Part shown: positions 37,305 through 46,182 of the stretch, piece by piece
Layout of the letters: the number at the start of each line of letters is the position of its first letter
How positions within the stretch are numbered: position 1 is the first letter of the stretch
From: Tsukamurella paurometabola
GTDB lineage: Bacteria; Actinomycetota; Actinomycetes; Mycobacteriales; Mycobacteriaceae
Length of the DNA stretch: 64,000 nucleotides
Assembly (NCBI RefSeq): GCF_900631615.1
Contig: NZ_LR131273.1
Coordinates: 4,310,850-4,374,849 of the forward strand
Reading direction: 5' to 3'
The notes under the pieces: model-generated
The model's input: the letters and a program-made list of their open reading frames with translations, nothing else
What the model was told of the DNA's origin: nothing
Database searches by the model: none
Position numbers and translations under genes: made by a program

Positions 37305-38393
37305 TCAGACCGCGGCGGGCAGCCCCGCGCCGGACGGGGAGACGAGGATCTTCACCGCGGTCTCGTTGTGGTGCAAGAGCGTGTCGTAGCCGACGGTGAC
37401 GAGGTCGTCCAGCCCGATCCTCCCCGTGATGAACGGCGCCAGGTCGACGGTCCCGCTCTCGACCAGCGCGATCGTCGCGGCGTGGTTGTTGACGTAGGCG
37501 ATGGTGCCGCGCATGTCGATCTCCTTGAGCACCAGCTTCTGCATGTCGACGGTGCCGGGGTGCCCCCAGATCGAGACGACCACGAGCACCGCCTGCGGAC
37601 GCAGCGCGTCGAAGAGCGTGTCCAGCGCGGGCTGCACGGAGGTGCACTCGAAGCCGACGTCGGCGCCGCGGCCGCCCGTGAGGTCGCGGACGGCCTCGAC
37701 GACGTCGACCTCCGTGGGATCGAAGACGTGGTCGGCGACACCGGTCTCCGCCGCGCGGCTGCGGCGCAGGGAGCTGGGCTCGCTGATCGCGACGGTGAGT
37801 CCCTTCGCCTGGCAGACCGCGGCGGTCAGCAGGCCGATCGGTCCGGCACCGGTGATCAGCGCGAACGCCCCCGCGCCGGCACCGGAGCGCTGCACCGCGT
37901 GGTAGCCGACGGCGAGCGGCTCGATGAGCGCCGCCTGATCCAGCGGGACCTCCTTCGAGACGCGGTGCACCCAGCGGCGCTGCACGACGATCCGCTCCGA
38001 GAGTCCGCCACCACGGCCGCCGAGGCCGATGAAGTTCATGTTCGGCGAGAGGTGGTAGTCGGTGCTCGCCGGACCGGTGTCCACGTCGTCGGCGATGATG
38101 TACGGCTCCACCACCACGTGATCGCCCACCTCCAGGTCGTCGACGCCGGCGCCGACCTCCGCCACGACGCCGGACATCTCGTGCCCGATCGTCAGTGGTG
38201 CGGCCTCCCCGCTCACCGGGTTCGGGTGACCGCACGGCGGGACGAAGATCGGCCCGTCGACGTACTCGTGCAGGTCGGTGCCGCAGATTCCGCACCAGGC
38301 GACGTCGATGGCGACGGTGCCCTCCGTCACCTCGGGCGCGGGGACGTCCTCGATCCGGACGTCGTTCCGGTCGTAATAGCGCGCTGCTCGCAT
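37305..38393 (-). CDS. Zinc-dependent alcohol dehydrogenase, 2,3-butanediol dehydrogenase-like
   Basis: A 362-residue medium-chain dehydrogenase. GICGTDLHEYVDGPIFVP and TIGHEMSGVVAEVG provide catalytic zinc ligands, the structural-zinc loop is short, and ALITGAGPIGLLTAAVCQAK is the NAD(P) Rossmann glycine motif. The DLHEYVDGPIF wording is typical of (R,R)-butanediol/sorbitol-type enzymes. ATG 38393 follows GGAGG. The operon continues with pirin. Exact substrate is uncertain. Confidence 0.85.
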   Translation of the reverse strand: MRAARYYDRNDVRIEDVPAPEVTEGTVAIDVAWCGICGTDLHEYVDGPIFVPPCGHPNPVSGEAAPLTIGHEMSGVVAEVGAGVDDLEVGDHVVVEPYIIADDVDTGPASTDYHLSPNMNFIGLGGRGGGLSERIVVQRRWVHRVSKEVPLDQAALIEPLAVGYHAVQRSGAGAGAFALITGAGPIGLLTAAVCQAKGLTVAISEPSSLRRSRAAETGVADHVFDPTEVDVVEAVRDLTGGRGADVGFECTSVQPALDTLFDALRPQAVLVVVSIWGHPGTVDMQKLVLKEIDMRGTIAYVNNHAATIALVESGTVDLAPFITGRIGLDDLVTVGYDTLLHHNETAVKILVSPSGAGLPAAV

Positions 38394-38478
38394 GGTTTCC
38401 TCCGATCGGGCCGTGTGATCCACCACACAGTCACAACGGCGGGTGTGCCGCGTCGATCGTTGCAGCGGGTTGCACGCC

Positions 38479-38988
38479 TCAGAGCGGTGCGGAGCCGCGG
38501 ACGTGCTCGAAGACGAGGGAGGTGTTCGTGCCGGCGACCTCCTCGCGCGCGCTGAGGTACTCGACGAGGTGCCGGAGGTCGTCGGTGTCCACGGCGGCGA
38601 CGTGCAGGAGGTAGTCGTCGCCGCCCGCGAGGAAGTAGGCGTCGATCACCGGAGGCAGATCGATCACCGACTCCACGAACTGCCGGATCCGGTGCCGAGC
38701 CGTCGACCGGAGCGTCACGGCGATCATGGCGCGCAGCGGCCGCCCGACGGCCGCCGGGTCGACGTCGGCGTAGAAGCCGCGGATCACGCCCGCGTCGGTG
38801 AGTCGCCGCACCCGCGTGTGCACCGTCGACGGGGCGAGGCCGACCTCCTCCGCGAGGGCGGCGTTCGACACCCGGCCATCGCGCTGGAGCACGAGCAGGA
38901 TGCGCCGGTCGGCCTCGTCGAGCAGGGGGCGACGATCGTTCGACGATGTCGGGCGATACGCCGTCCTCACAGAATGTACGTCAGTCAT
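38479..38988 (-). CDS. Lrp/AsnC-family regulator, probably of ald
   Basis: A 169-residue Lrp/AsnC regulator. The N-terminal HTH is DRRILLVLQRDGRVSNAALA plus VGLAPSTVHTRVRRLTDAGV; the RAM ligand domain follows (AMIAVTLRSTARHRIRQFVE, YFLAGGDDYLLHVAAVDTDD). It is divergent from alanine dehydrogenase, the arrangement of AldR-ald in Mycobacterium, where AldR senses alanine and controls ald. A small dyad lies in the shared upstream region. Confidence 0.85.
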   Translation of the reverse strand: MTDVHSVRTAYRPTSSNDRRPLLDEADRRILLVLQRDGRVSNAALAEEVGLAPSTVHTRVRRLTDAGVIRGFYADVDPAAVGRPLRAMIAVTLRSTARHRIRQFVESVIDLPPVIDAYFLAGGDDYLLHVAAVDTDDLRHLVEYLSAREEVAGTNTSLVFEHVRGSAPL

Positions 38989-39022
38989 TTCTCAGTTCTC
39001 CAGAATCTTCTTCCGCACGCTT

Positions 39023-39041
39023 GAACACTTCCCGGTGTTTC
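39023..39041. promoter_or_regulatory. Imperfect dyad upstream of ald
   Basis: GAACAC-TTCCCG-GTGTTTC is a near-perfect inverted repeat (one mismatch in six) in the 98-bp gap between the divergent Lrp gene and ald. It is a plausible regulator-binding site; Lrp-type sites are often degenerate, so this is tentative. Confidence 0.4.
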
Positions 39042-39086
39042 TTCAGACTATGTGACACAAGCCACCCCGCCTGACAGGAGCACACG

Positions 39087-40202
39087 ATGCGCGTCGGTAT
39101 CCCCACCGAGATCAAGAACAACGAGTACCGCGTGGCGATCACGCCCGGTGGTGTCGCCGAACTCACGCGACGCGGCCACGACGTGCTGATCGAGGACGGC
39201 GCGGGCGTCGGGTCGGCGATCGGCAACGAGGACTTCGAAGCCGCGGGCGCCCGCATCGTCCCGACGGCGGACGAGGTCTGGGGCGAGGCAGACCTGCTGC
39301 TCAAGGTCAAGGAGCCCATCGAACCGGAGTACGCCCGGATGCGCGCCGACCAGACCGTCTTCACGTACCTGCACCTGGCCGCGTCGCGTCCGTGCACGGA
39401 CGCGCTGCTGTCCTCGAGGACCACGTCGATCGCGTACGAGACGGTGCAGCTGCCCGACGGCTCGCTCCCCCTCCTCGCGCCCATGTCCGAGGTCGCGGGC
39501 CGGCTCGCGCCGCAGGTCGGCAGCTACCACCTCATGCGCTCCAAGGGTGGTCGCGGCGTCCTCATGGGCGGCGTCCCCGGCACCGCGCCCGCGAAGGTCA
39601 CGGTGATCGGCGGCGGCGTGTCCGGCATCAACGCGGCGCAGATCGCCGCGGGCATGGGCGCGGACGTCACCGTCTTCGACCTCGACGTGCGCAAGATGCG
39701 CGCCGTCAACGCCCAGTTCGGCGGCCGGGTGCACACCAGCTACTCCACCTCCCTCGCGCTCGAGGAGGCCGTCGTCGAGTCGGACCTCGTGATCGGCGCC
39801 GTCCTCATCCCGGGCGCCGCCGCGCCGAAGCTGGTCTCCACCGAACTGGTGCACCGCATGCGGCCGGGCGCCGTCCTGGTCGACATCGCGATCGACCAGG
39901 GCGGGTGCTTCGCCGACTCGCACCCCACCACGCACGACGATCCGACCTTCGCGGTCGGCGAGACCGTCTTCTACTGCGTCGCCAACATGCCCGGCGCGGT
40001 GCCGCGCACGTCGACCTTCGCGCTCACCGGCGCCACCCTGCCGTACGTGCTGCGGATCGCGGACAAGGGCTGGAAGGCGGCGTGCGCCGAGGACGCCGCC
40101 CTCGCCGCGGGCCTCTCCACGCACGACGGGGTGCTTCTCAACGCCGGCGTCGGCGCAGCGCTGGACATCGAGTCGAAGGCGCCCGAGGCCGTCCTGGCCT
40201 GA
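39087..40202 (+). CDS. ald: Alanine dehydrogenase
   Basis: A 371-residue NAD-dependent alanine dehydrogenase that interconverts L-alanine and pyruvate plus ammonia. MRVGIPTEIKNNEYRVAITP, LLKVKEPIEPEY and FTYLHLA hold substrate Lys and catalytic His; TVIGGGVSGINAAQIAAGMG is the NAD motif, and SKGGRGVLMGGVPG and DIAIDQGGCFADSHPTTHDD are family hallmarks. GACAGGAG gives the ribosome-binding site. Confidence 0.96.
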   Translation: MRVGIPTEIKNNEYRVAITPGGVAELTRRGHDVLIEDGAGVGSAIGNEDFEAAGARIVPTADEVWGEADLLLKVKEPIEPEYARMRADQTVFTYLHLAASRPCTDALLSSRTTSIAYETVQLPDGSLPLLAPMSEVAGRLAPQVGSYHLMRSKGGRGVLMGGVPGTAPAKVTVIGGGVSGINAAQIAAGMGADVTVFDLDVRKMRAVNAQFGGRVHTSYSTSLALEEAVVESDLVIGAVLIPGAAAPKLVSTELVHRMRPGAVLVDIAIDQGGCFADSHPTTHDDPTFAVGETVFYCVANMPGAVPRTSTFALTGATLPYVLRIADKGWKAACAEDAALAAGLSTHDGVLLNAGVGAALDIESKAPEAVLA

Positions 40203-40225
40203 GCCGCGGGCTCACCGGTGCCGGT

Positions 40226-42106
40226 TCACCATTCGCCGGCGTCGAGGTACTGCGCGAGGTTGGCCATCCGGCGCTGCACCGCGGCCACCTCGCGCACGCA
40301 CTGCTCGAGGAGTCCGCGGTCCAGGGATGACATCCGCCGGATCGAGAGGACGTCGCCGGGCGTGCGGCCCGCCCCCATCTGCTCCACCTGATGCTCCATC
40401 CGGAGCCGCTCCAGGATCGAGAAGGCCTCGCGGAGCACCTCCGCGGAATCGTCCGGCAGCACCGGCGAATCCGCGCCCGCCGCCAGGCGGTTGCGGGTCT
40501 GCAGCTTGGTCGATCCGCGGCTCAGCGCCGCCCACCGGGCGATGTTCACCACCGGCACCAGAGCGTGCGCCTTGATGTCGAAGGTGCCGCCGCGCAGCGA
40601 GATCACGTCACGCACGGACCGCAACCGCGCCTTCGCGGTGAGGGCCTCACGCAGCATCAGGATGAAGGCACGAGGATGCTCCGACAGATGTTGATAGACA
40701 CCGGCCACCGGCTGGAGCGTCAGGTCGCCCCACACCGGGCGGCCGTCCACGAGCAGCGACGCCATCATCATCGCGTTGTTCGACAGCGGCGCATCGATCC
40801 ACTCGCCGGCCGCGTACAGCCACTCCGATTCGGTGCGGCAGAACCGCGGTTGCGCGGCGACGGCGCCGTTGGTGTCCGACGGGATGCCGCACTCCTCCAG
40901 CCGCCCGTGGACGGCGGCGGCCAGGGCGAGGGCGGCGGACCGTCGCACCTCGATCTCGTCCCCGGACGCGCCGGGCAGGTCCTTGATGATGATCGCGCTG
41001 TCGACGTCCGAACTGGGCACCACCTCGCGGCGCGAGACGCTGCCGAGCGAGAGCCACGTGAAATCCCCCTCCCGGAGTTCGGGGTGGACGGGCAGCTCGA
41101 GCTCGATGCAGCGGCGCACCATCGCCTCGATCGCGACGGCGGCGACGCCGGAGATGTGCCGGACCGGCGCCTGCTGGCCCCACAGCACGGGGAAGATCTC
41201 CCGGATCGTCGCGCCGATCTCCGGAAGTTCCCCGGCCTCGGCGCGCTCGATCCGGCGCTGCAGCGCGAACGTCGAGGTGGTGGGCACGGTGAGGAAGTCC
41301 ACGTCCTGCACGACGCCCCGGACGGCGGCGTGCTCGTCGAGCACGGCCATGTAATGCAGCTTCCGGTCGAGCATCTCGATGAGGACGTCGGACGACAGCG
41401 CGGACTCGGGCACCGCCGCCAGGGGTGCCGTCATCACCGCGGTGACGGGATCGGTCACGGGCCTGCCCACGGAGATCACCCGGGCGCGCAGGTCGTGATC
41501 GGTGACGATGCCCAGCGGTTCGCGCGCCGCGTTCTCCACCACGATGTAGCCCGATTTGGCCGCGGTCATCGCGGTGGCGGCCTCCTGCACCGTGACCGTC
41601 GGCGGGCAGACGACCGGAGGGCGGCGCACGATCTCGCCCGCCGTCCGCTCGCGCACCTCCTCGGCGGAGACCGCCGTGGTGGGCCGGGCGAGTTCGGTGG
41701 CGAGGAAGGCCGCGCCGGCGGGGGTCGAGAACATGTCCCCGACGGCCCAGGCCGGCAGGCGCAGCAGCGTCACGTCGGACAGCGCGACCGCCCGGGGGCC
41801 GCCCTTCGCCCCGACCAGAATGACCACGTACCCGAAGACGCCGCCCGGGCCGACCACCTCGTCCACGTCGCCCACCTCGGTCGGCGACGCGGCCGGGAAG
41901 TTCCACACCCCGACCCGCCCCTCGAGGACCACGAAGGCGTGATCGGGCGAAGCGGACAAACCGTCGAGGATCGTCGCGCCCTCGGGGAACTCGCTGATCG
42001 ACGATTCCGCCGCGAGACGTGCGCGAACGTCGTCGGGCAGCCCGTCGAACGGGGTGTGTCCGGAGAGGAAGGCGAACAGCTCCCCGAGGTCCGAGAAGTC
42101 GGTCAT
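40226..42106 (-). CDS. cNMP-binding, CBS and DUF294 nucleotidyltransferase-like protein
   Basis: A 626-residue multi-domain signalling-type protein. About 5-130 is a cyclic-nucleotide-binding-like beta roll (LFAFLSGHTPFDGLPDDVRA, FVVLEGRVGVWN); 155-280 a CBS pair (GYIVVENAAREPLGIVTDHD and YMAVLDEHAAVRGVVQD); about 300-440 the DUF294 nucleotidyltransferase (FTWLSLGSVSRREVVPSSDV with DSAIIIKD); the rest the DUF294 C-terminal helical domain. Architecture is common but the substrate is unknown. ATG 42106 begins the cNMP domain; longer in-frame extensions are unlikely. Confidence 0.85.
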   Translation of the reverse strand: MTDFSDLGELFAFLSGHTPFDGLPDDVRARLAAESSISEFPEGATILDGLSASPDHAFVVLEGRVGVWNFPAASPTEVGDVDEVVGPGGVFGYVVILVGAKGGPRAVALSDVTLLRLPAWAVGDMFSTPAGAAFLATELARPTTAVSAEEVRERTAGEIVRRPPVVCPPTVTVQEAATAMTAAKSGYIVVENAAREPLGIVTDHDLRARVISVGRPVTDPVTAVMTAPLAAVPESALSSDVLIEMLDRKLHYMAVLDEHAAVRGVVQDVDFLTVPTTSTFALQRRIERAEAGELPEIGATIREIFPVLWGQQAPVRHISGVAAVAIEAMVRRCIELELPVHPELREGDFTWLSLGSVSRREVVPSSDVDSAIIIKDLPGASGDEIEVRRSAALALAAAVHGRLEECGIPSDTNGAVAAQPRFCRTESEWLYAAGEWIDAPLSNNAMMMASLLVDGRPVWGDLTLQPVAGVYQHLSEHPRAFILMLREALTAKARLRSVRDVISLRGGTFDIKAHALVPVVNIARWAALSRGSTKLQTRNRLAAGADSPVLPDDSAEVLREAFSILERLRMEHQVEQMGAGRTPGDVLSIRRMSSLDRGLLEQCVREVAAVQRRMANLAQYLDAGEW

Positions 42107-42248
42107 GGACCTATGTTTACACGCCCACACCGATCGACATCCCGAAGTCATCTCTCGGTAACGCGTCCGCGGAAGCGTTGCGAGGTCTACATTCCCATCC
42201 AGCGCACAACCCCATGCGCTCCGATACGTCGAGGAGAAAGACTCATCC

Positions 42249-43754
42249 ATGACGCAATCCGTCGATAAGTTCGCGGCCGAGCAGGAGGGCTACAAGCAGA
42301 CCCTCGGTCGGCGACACGTGCAGATGATCGCCATCGGCGGCGCCATCGGCACGGGCCTGTTCCTTGGCTCCGCAAGCCGCCTCAACAGCACGGGCCCGGC
42401 CCTGCTGTTCAGTTACGCCTTCGTCGGCGTGATCGCCTTCTTCCTCATGCGCGCCCTCGGCGAGCTGGTGCTGTACCGCCAGAGCTCGGGCGCCTTCGTC
42501 TCGTACGCCCGTGAGTTCTTCGGCGAGGCCGCGGCCTACGCCGCCGGCTGGCTGTACTGGATCTTCTGGGCGCTCACCGGCGTCGCCGAACTGTCGGCCG
42601 TCGCGGTGTACGTCAGGAAGTGGTGGGAGCTGCCCAACTGGGTCTCGGTGATCATCGCCCTCGGCGTGGTCCTCGTGATCAATCTGCTCTCCGCCCGCGC
42701 GTTCGGCGAGTTCGAGTTCTGGGCCTCGGTGCTCAAGGTCGCCGCGATCGTCATCTTCCTCGTCGTCGGCCTCGTCATCGTGATCGGGCAGATCACCGTC
42801 GGCGAGGGCGAGAAGGCCCACAGGGCAGGGATCTCCAACCTCTGGTCGAACCCCGGCGGATTCTGGCCGCACAGCGAGACCTTCGGCTGGATCGCGCCCA
42901 TCGTCGTGATGTCGGGCGTCGTCTTCGCGTACGCCGCGATCGAGATGGTCGGTATCGCCGCGGGTGAGATGCAGAATCCGCAGCGCGAGGTGCCCAAGGC
43001 CGTGAACTCCGTGATCCTGCGCATCGGCGTCTTCTACTGCGGCTCGATCTTCCTGCTCGTGTGCATCCTGCCGACCAGCCAGTACGGCACCAAGAACGCC
43101 GCCGGCGATCTCGAGTCGCCGTTCGTGACGGTCTTCGAGCGCATGGGCGTCAGCTGGATGGCGACCCTCATCAACGGCGTCCTCATCGTCGCCGCCATGA
43201 GCTCGCTCAACGCCGGCCTCTACACCACGGGCCGCATGCTGCGCAGCCTCGCCGCCAGTCGCGAGGCGCCGAGCATGTTCATGAGGATGAGCAAGTCGGG
43301 CGTTCCCGCCACGGGCATCATCGTCACGTCGATCTTCTACGTCCTCGGGGCCGTCCTGAACGCGCTCGTGCCGAGCAACGCGTTCGACATCGCGCTCGAG
43401 GCCTCCGCGATCGCCGTCGTGGGCGTGTGGAGCCTGATCTTCCTGTGCCACATCCGCTACCGGAAGCTCTCCGACGCCGGCGTGGTCGCCACGAGCCCGT
43501 TCCGCGCGCCGCTGGCGCCGTTCATGAGCTACGTCGGCCTGGTCTTCCTGTTCCTCGTCCTCGTCGGCATGGCCTACTCGGGCTACAAGTCCGACGGCGG
43601 CTTCTGGGACAAGACCAACCTCATCGTCGTCATCCTCGGCATCCCCGCCTTCGTCGCGATCCTGGCCATCGGCTGGATCGCCGTGAAGCCGCGGGTCCTC
43701 GAGCACACGGGCGGCGATCTCGCCCCCACGTGGTCGCTCAAGGACCCGAAGTAG
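42249..43754 (+). CDS. APC-family amino-acid permease (GabP/AnsP/CycA-like)
   Basis: A 501-residue twelve-span amino-acid:proton symporter. TM1 carries MIAIGGAIGTGLFLGSASRL; ALGELVLYRQSSGAFVSYAR and GWLYWIFWALTGVAELSAVA are strongly conserved in the amino-acid transporter branch with CycA and GabP. The specific substrate cannot be told apart by eye. GAGGAGAAAG precedes the ATG. It is divergent from the DUF294 protein gene with 142 bp between. Confidence 0.9.
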   Translation: MTQSVDKFAAEQEGYKQTLGRRHVQMIAIGGAIGTGLFLGSASRLNSTGPALLFSYAFVGVIAFFLMRALGELVLYRQSSGAFVSYAREFFGEAAAYAAGWLYWIFWALTGVAELSAVAVYVRKWWELPNWVSVIIALGVVLVINLLSARAFGEFEFWASVLKVAAIVIFLVVGLVIVIGQITVGEGEKAHRAGISNLWSNPGGFWPHSETFGWIAPIVVMSGVVFAYAAIEMVGIAAGEMQNPQREVPKAVNSVILRIGVFYCGSIFLLVCILPTSQYGTKNAAGDLESPFVTVFERMGVSWMATLINGVLIVAAMSSLNAGLYTTGRMLRSLAASREAPSMFMRMSKSGVPATGIIVTSIFYVLGAVLNALVPSNAFDIALEASAIAVVGVWSLIFLCHIRYRKLSDAGVVATSPFRAPLAPFMSYVGLVFLFLVLVGMAYSGYKSDGGFWDKTNLIVVILGIPAFVAILAIGWIAVKPRVLEHTGGDLAPTWSLKDPK

Positions 43755-43770
43755 TCACGACCGCACGTCA

Positions 43771-43800
43771 GGACGCCCGCCGGCTCGCCGGCGGGCGTCC
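43771..43800. terminator. Strong terminator after the permease
   Basis: GGACGCCCGCCGGC and its complement GCCGGCGGGCGTCC form a near-continuous palindrome across 30 bases, starting 17 bases after the permease stop. No T-tract. Confidence 0.75.
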
Positions 43801-43926
43801 GTCGTCTCCGGGACCGGGCCGAGACGGGCCTGCGACGTGACGCCGATCCGGCGGTGACGCGGCGCTCGTACCGTCGGCAGCGGCCGCCCGCACCGGGCGC
43901 GGCGGCCCGTCACGAAGGAGAGAACC

Positions 43927-44184
43927 ATGTCGATCCTCATCGCCGGTGGCCGACGGCTGCTCCTGGCCGCGATCGGCGCGGCAGCCCTGGCCCTGCCGGT
44001 CGCCGCGGCCGCGCAGGCGGCGCCGCCCGCGCCGACCGCCCCGTCGGCTCCCGGCGCACCCGCGCCCGCGCCGGCCGCGAGCGGTGCCCCCGGGAAGCCC
44101 GCGCCACCCCTCGGCGCTCCGGGTCGACCGGCGCCCGTGGCGGCGCCGACGCCGGGCACCCCCGCGGCGCCGCCACTCGCCTGA
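43927..44184 (+). CDS. Small secreted Ala/Pro-rich protein
   Basis: An 85-residue exported peptide: signal sequence RRLLLAAIGAAALALPVAAA with cleavage near AQA-APP, then 55 residues made almost only of Ala, Pro and Gly. GAAGGAGAGAACC precedes its ATG. Such proline-rich tails occur on envelope-associated proteins of mycolata. No domain is recognisable. It could also be a fragment whose C-terminal domain is lost. Confidence 0.55.
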   Translation: MSILIAGGRRLLLAAIGAAALALPVAAAAQAAPPAPTAPSAPGAPAPAPAASGAPGKPAPPLGAPGRPAPVAAPTPGTPAAPPLA

Positions 44185-44263
44185 TCCGTTCGCCGGCCAC
44201 CCGCGGCTCCGTCGCACGCACGCCGTTCACCCGGGATTCATCGTGTGCGATTACGTTGCCGCC

Positions 44264-45265
44264 ATGACCTCCCGCTCCCGCACCCCGTCCCGCGCCGCCG
44301 CGCTCGCGGCCGCCGTCACCGTCGCGCTGGCCGGGGCGGTGGTCGCCCCCGTGCAGGCGGCACCGTCGGGCTCGTTCGACCTGCAGTCGCACCGCGGTGG
44401 CCGGGGCGAGCACACCGAGGAGTCGCTGTACGGCTTCGCGCGGTCGCTCGAACTCGGCGTCACGACGCTCGAACTCGACATCGTGCTCACCAAGGACGAG
44501 GTGCCCCTGATCTGGCACGACCCGACGGTGCAGGCCGACAAGTGCAGCGACACCGCGCCCGCCACGCCCGGCGACCCGCAGTTCCCCTACGTGGGCAAGA
44601 CGATCCACGACCTGACGTCCGCACAGGTGCAGACCCTCGTGTGCGCGAAGAAGCTGGATACGTTCCCCGCGGCGAAGGTGGTCGAGGGCAACCGCATCGC
44701 CACCCTGCCCCAGCTGTTCGACCTGGCCGCGCAGTACAGGGGCAACACCGTGCGGTTCAACATCGAGACCAAGATCGAGGCGGAGGACCGGGCGAAGTCG
44801 GCCGAGCCGGCGGCGTTCGTCGCGCAGATCCTGGGCGCGGCTCGCCGCGCGGATGTGCTCGACCGGATCACCGTCCAGAGCTTCGACTGGCGCTCGCTGC
44901 CCCTGGTGCGGGCGCAGGCGCCATCGGTGCCCCTCGTCGCGCTGTACGACGCGACGACGTGGAAGAAGGGTTCGGCATGGCTCGGCCCCGTCAGCTACGA
45001 ACGGGCCGGTGGCGACGTGGTGCGAGCCGTCAAGGCCGCGGGGTTCGACGTCCTCTCCCCCGATCAGGAGCTCTCCGACGCGAAGACCGTGACCGCGGCG
45101 CACGCGGCGGGTCTCACGGTCATCCCGTGGACCGTCAACGAGGAGAAGGACATGCGGGCGCAGCTCGCGCTCGGCGTCGACGGCATCATCACCGACTACC
45201 CCACCCGCCTGCGCGGGGTGCTCGCGGCCGCGGGCAAGCCGCTGCCTCCGGCGTTCACGAAGTAG
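44264..45265 (+). CDS. Secreted glycerophosphodiester phosphodiesterase
   Basis: A 333-residue exported GDPD that cleaves glycerophosphodiesters to glycerol-3-phosphate and alcohol. Signal peptide at 1-33 (ALAAAVTVALAGAVVAPVQA). Catalytic blocks: QSHRGGRGEHTEESLYGFAR, TTLELDIVLTKDEVPLIWHD, FNIETKIEAED and VIPWTVNEEKDMRAQLALGV, a TIM-barrel with metal-binding Glu/Asp. Both general acid/base histidines are present (SHRGG and WHDPT). Confidence 0.92.
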   Translation: MTSRSRTPSRAAALAAAVTVALAGAVVAPVQAAPSGSFDLQSHRGGRGEHTEESLYGFARSLELGVTTLELDIVLTKDEVPLIWHDPTVQADKCSDTAPATPGDPQFPYVGKTIHDLTSAQVQTLVCAKKLDTFPAAKVVEGNRIATLPQLFDLAAQYRGNTVRFNIETKIEAEDRAKSAEPAAFVAQILGAARRADVLDRITVQSFDWRSLPLVRAQAPSVPLVALYDATTWKKGSAWLGPVSYERAGGDVVRAVKAAGFDVLSPDQELSDAKTVTAAHAAGLTVIPWTVNEEKDMRAQLALGVDGIITDYPTRLRGVLAAAGKPLPPAFTK

Positions 45266-45281
45266 GCGCGCGGCGAGCGCG

Positions 45282-46127
45282 TCAATCCCTGCGCGCCGGC
45301 GCCGATTCCGCGAGGAAACCGGCGATCTCGTCGGCGACCCGCTGCGGCCGGTCGAGCATCGCCAGCACGTACGAATCCCCCAGCTCCACCAGTCGGCCGC
45401 GCGGCAACAGCTCGGCGAGCCGGCGTCCGTGTTCCCGCGGCATGACGGTGCCGTCGGCGATCCACAGCACCAGGGCATCGCCCGAGAAGCCGCGCAACGC
45501 CTCGGTCCGGCGGGTGAGATCGGCACGATCGAACGGAGCCCGCGCATGTTTGAGGAGGTCGCGGCGGATCAGGGGGTCCTCGACCGCCGGGCGGGTCCAC
45601 GCGCGCATCAGCGCATCGGGAACGTCGTGCGCCATCCGCCCGAACAGGATCGGCAGGCGGCGCACTGCCCCGATCCGCAGGGCACGGAGACCGAAACGCA
45701 GGCCGGGCAACCGGGCGGCGACCGTCGCGGCCCTTCCCGGCAGGCCGGGCGGGAAGTTGTCGAAGGCCGTGCTCGGGAGGATCACGAGGCGGCCGATCCG
45801 CTCGTCGCGACCGAGCGACGTGAGGAGGAGGCCGCCTCCCCAATCGCTGTGGACCAGGGCGACGTCGCGCAGATCGAGAGCCTCGAGGACGTCGGCGATG
45901 AGGTGCGCGATCCCCTCGTTCGACAGGTCCGCGTCCGCGCGCAGGGGCACCGGATGGGCGCCGAGCGGAAGGTCGGGCAGTACGTAGCGATATCCCTCCG
46001 GGAGCAGCGGCAGCACGGGGTTCCACACCGTGTGGTCCATGAGCAGCCCGTGCAGGAGGACGACCGGCGGACCTTCGCCGAACGCCTCGTAGTGGATCCG
46101 GCCGGCGGGAACGGCGACCTCCGGCAT
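45282..46127 (-). CDS. Alpha/beta-hydrolase, epoxide-hydrolase/dehalogenase-like
   Basis: A 281-residue alpha/beta hydrolase. VVLLHGLLMDHTVWNPVLPL gives the oxyanion region. The nucleophile elbow reads VHSDWGGGL, so the reactive residue appears to be Asp, as in epoxide hydrolases and haloalkane dehalogenases, rather than Ser. DALVLWIADGTVMPREHGRR is the acid region. It is divergent from a TetR regulator with a palindromic operator between them, so expression is probably inducible. Confidence 0.85.
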   Translation of the reverse strand: MPEVAVPAGRIHYEAFGEGPPVVLLHGLLMDHTVWNPVLPLLPEGYRYVLPDLPLGAHPVPLRADADLSNEGIAHLIADVLEALDLRDVALVHSDWGGGLLLTSLGRDERIGRLVILPSTAFDNFPPGLPGRAATVAARLPGLRFGLRALRIGAVRRLPILFGRMAHDVPDALMRAWTRPAVEDPLIRRDLLKHARAPFDRADLTRRTEALRGFSGDALVLWIADGTVMPREHGRRLAELLPRGRLVELGDSYVLAMLDRPQRVADEIAGFLAESAPARRD

Positions 46128-46141
46128 GCCATCACCTCCAT

Positions 46142-46171
46142 TAGAGTGAACGCTCTAGAGCGGACACTCTA
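46142..46171. promoter_or_regulatory. 30-bp palindromic TetR operator
   Basis: Arms TAGAGTG and CACTCTA (46142-46148 and 46165-46171) flank the inner palindrome CGCTCTAGAGCG (46151-46162), with two-base gaps. It lies in the 55-bp divergent space. A possible -10 TAGAAT (46170-46175) of the TetR gene overlaps its right end, consistent with autorepression and a near-leaderless start. Confidence 0.75.
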
Positions 46172-46182
46172 GAATCTAGGGT

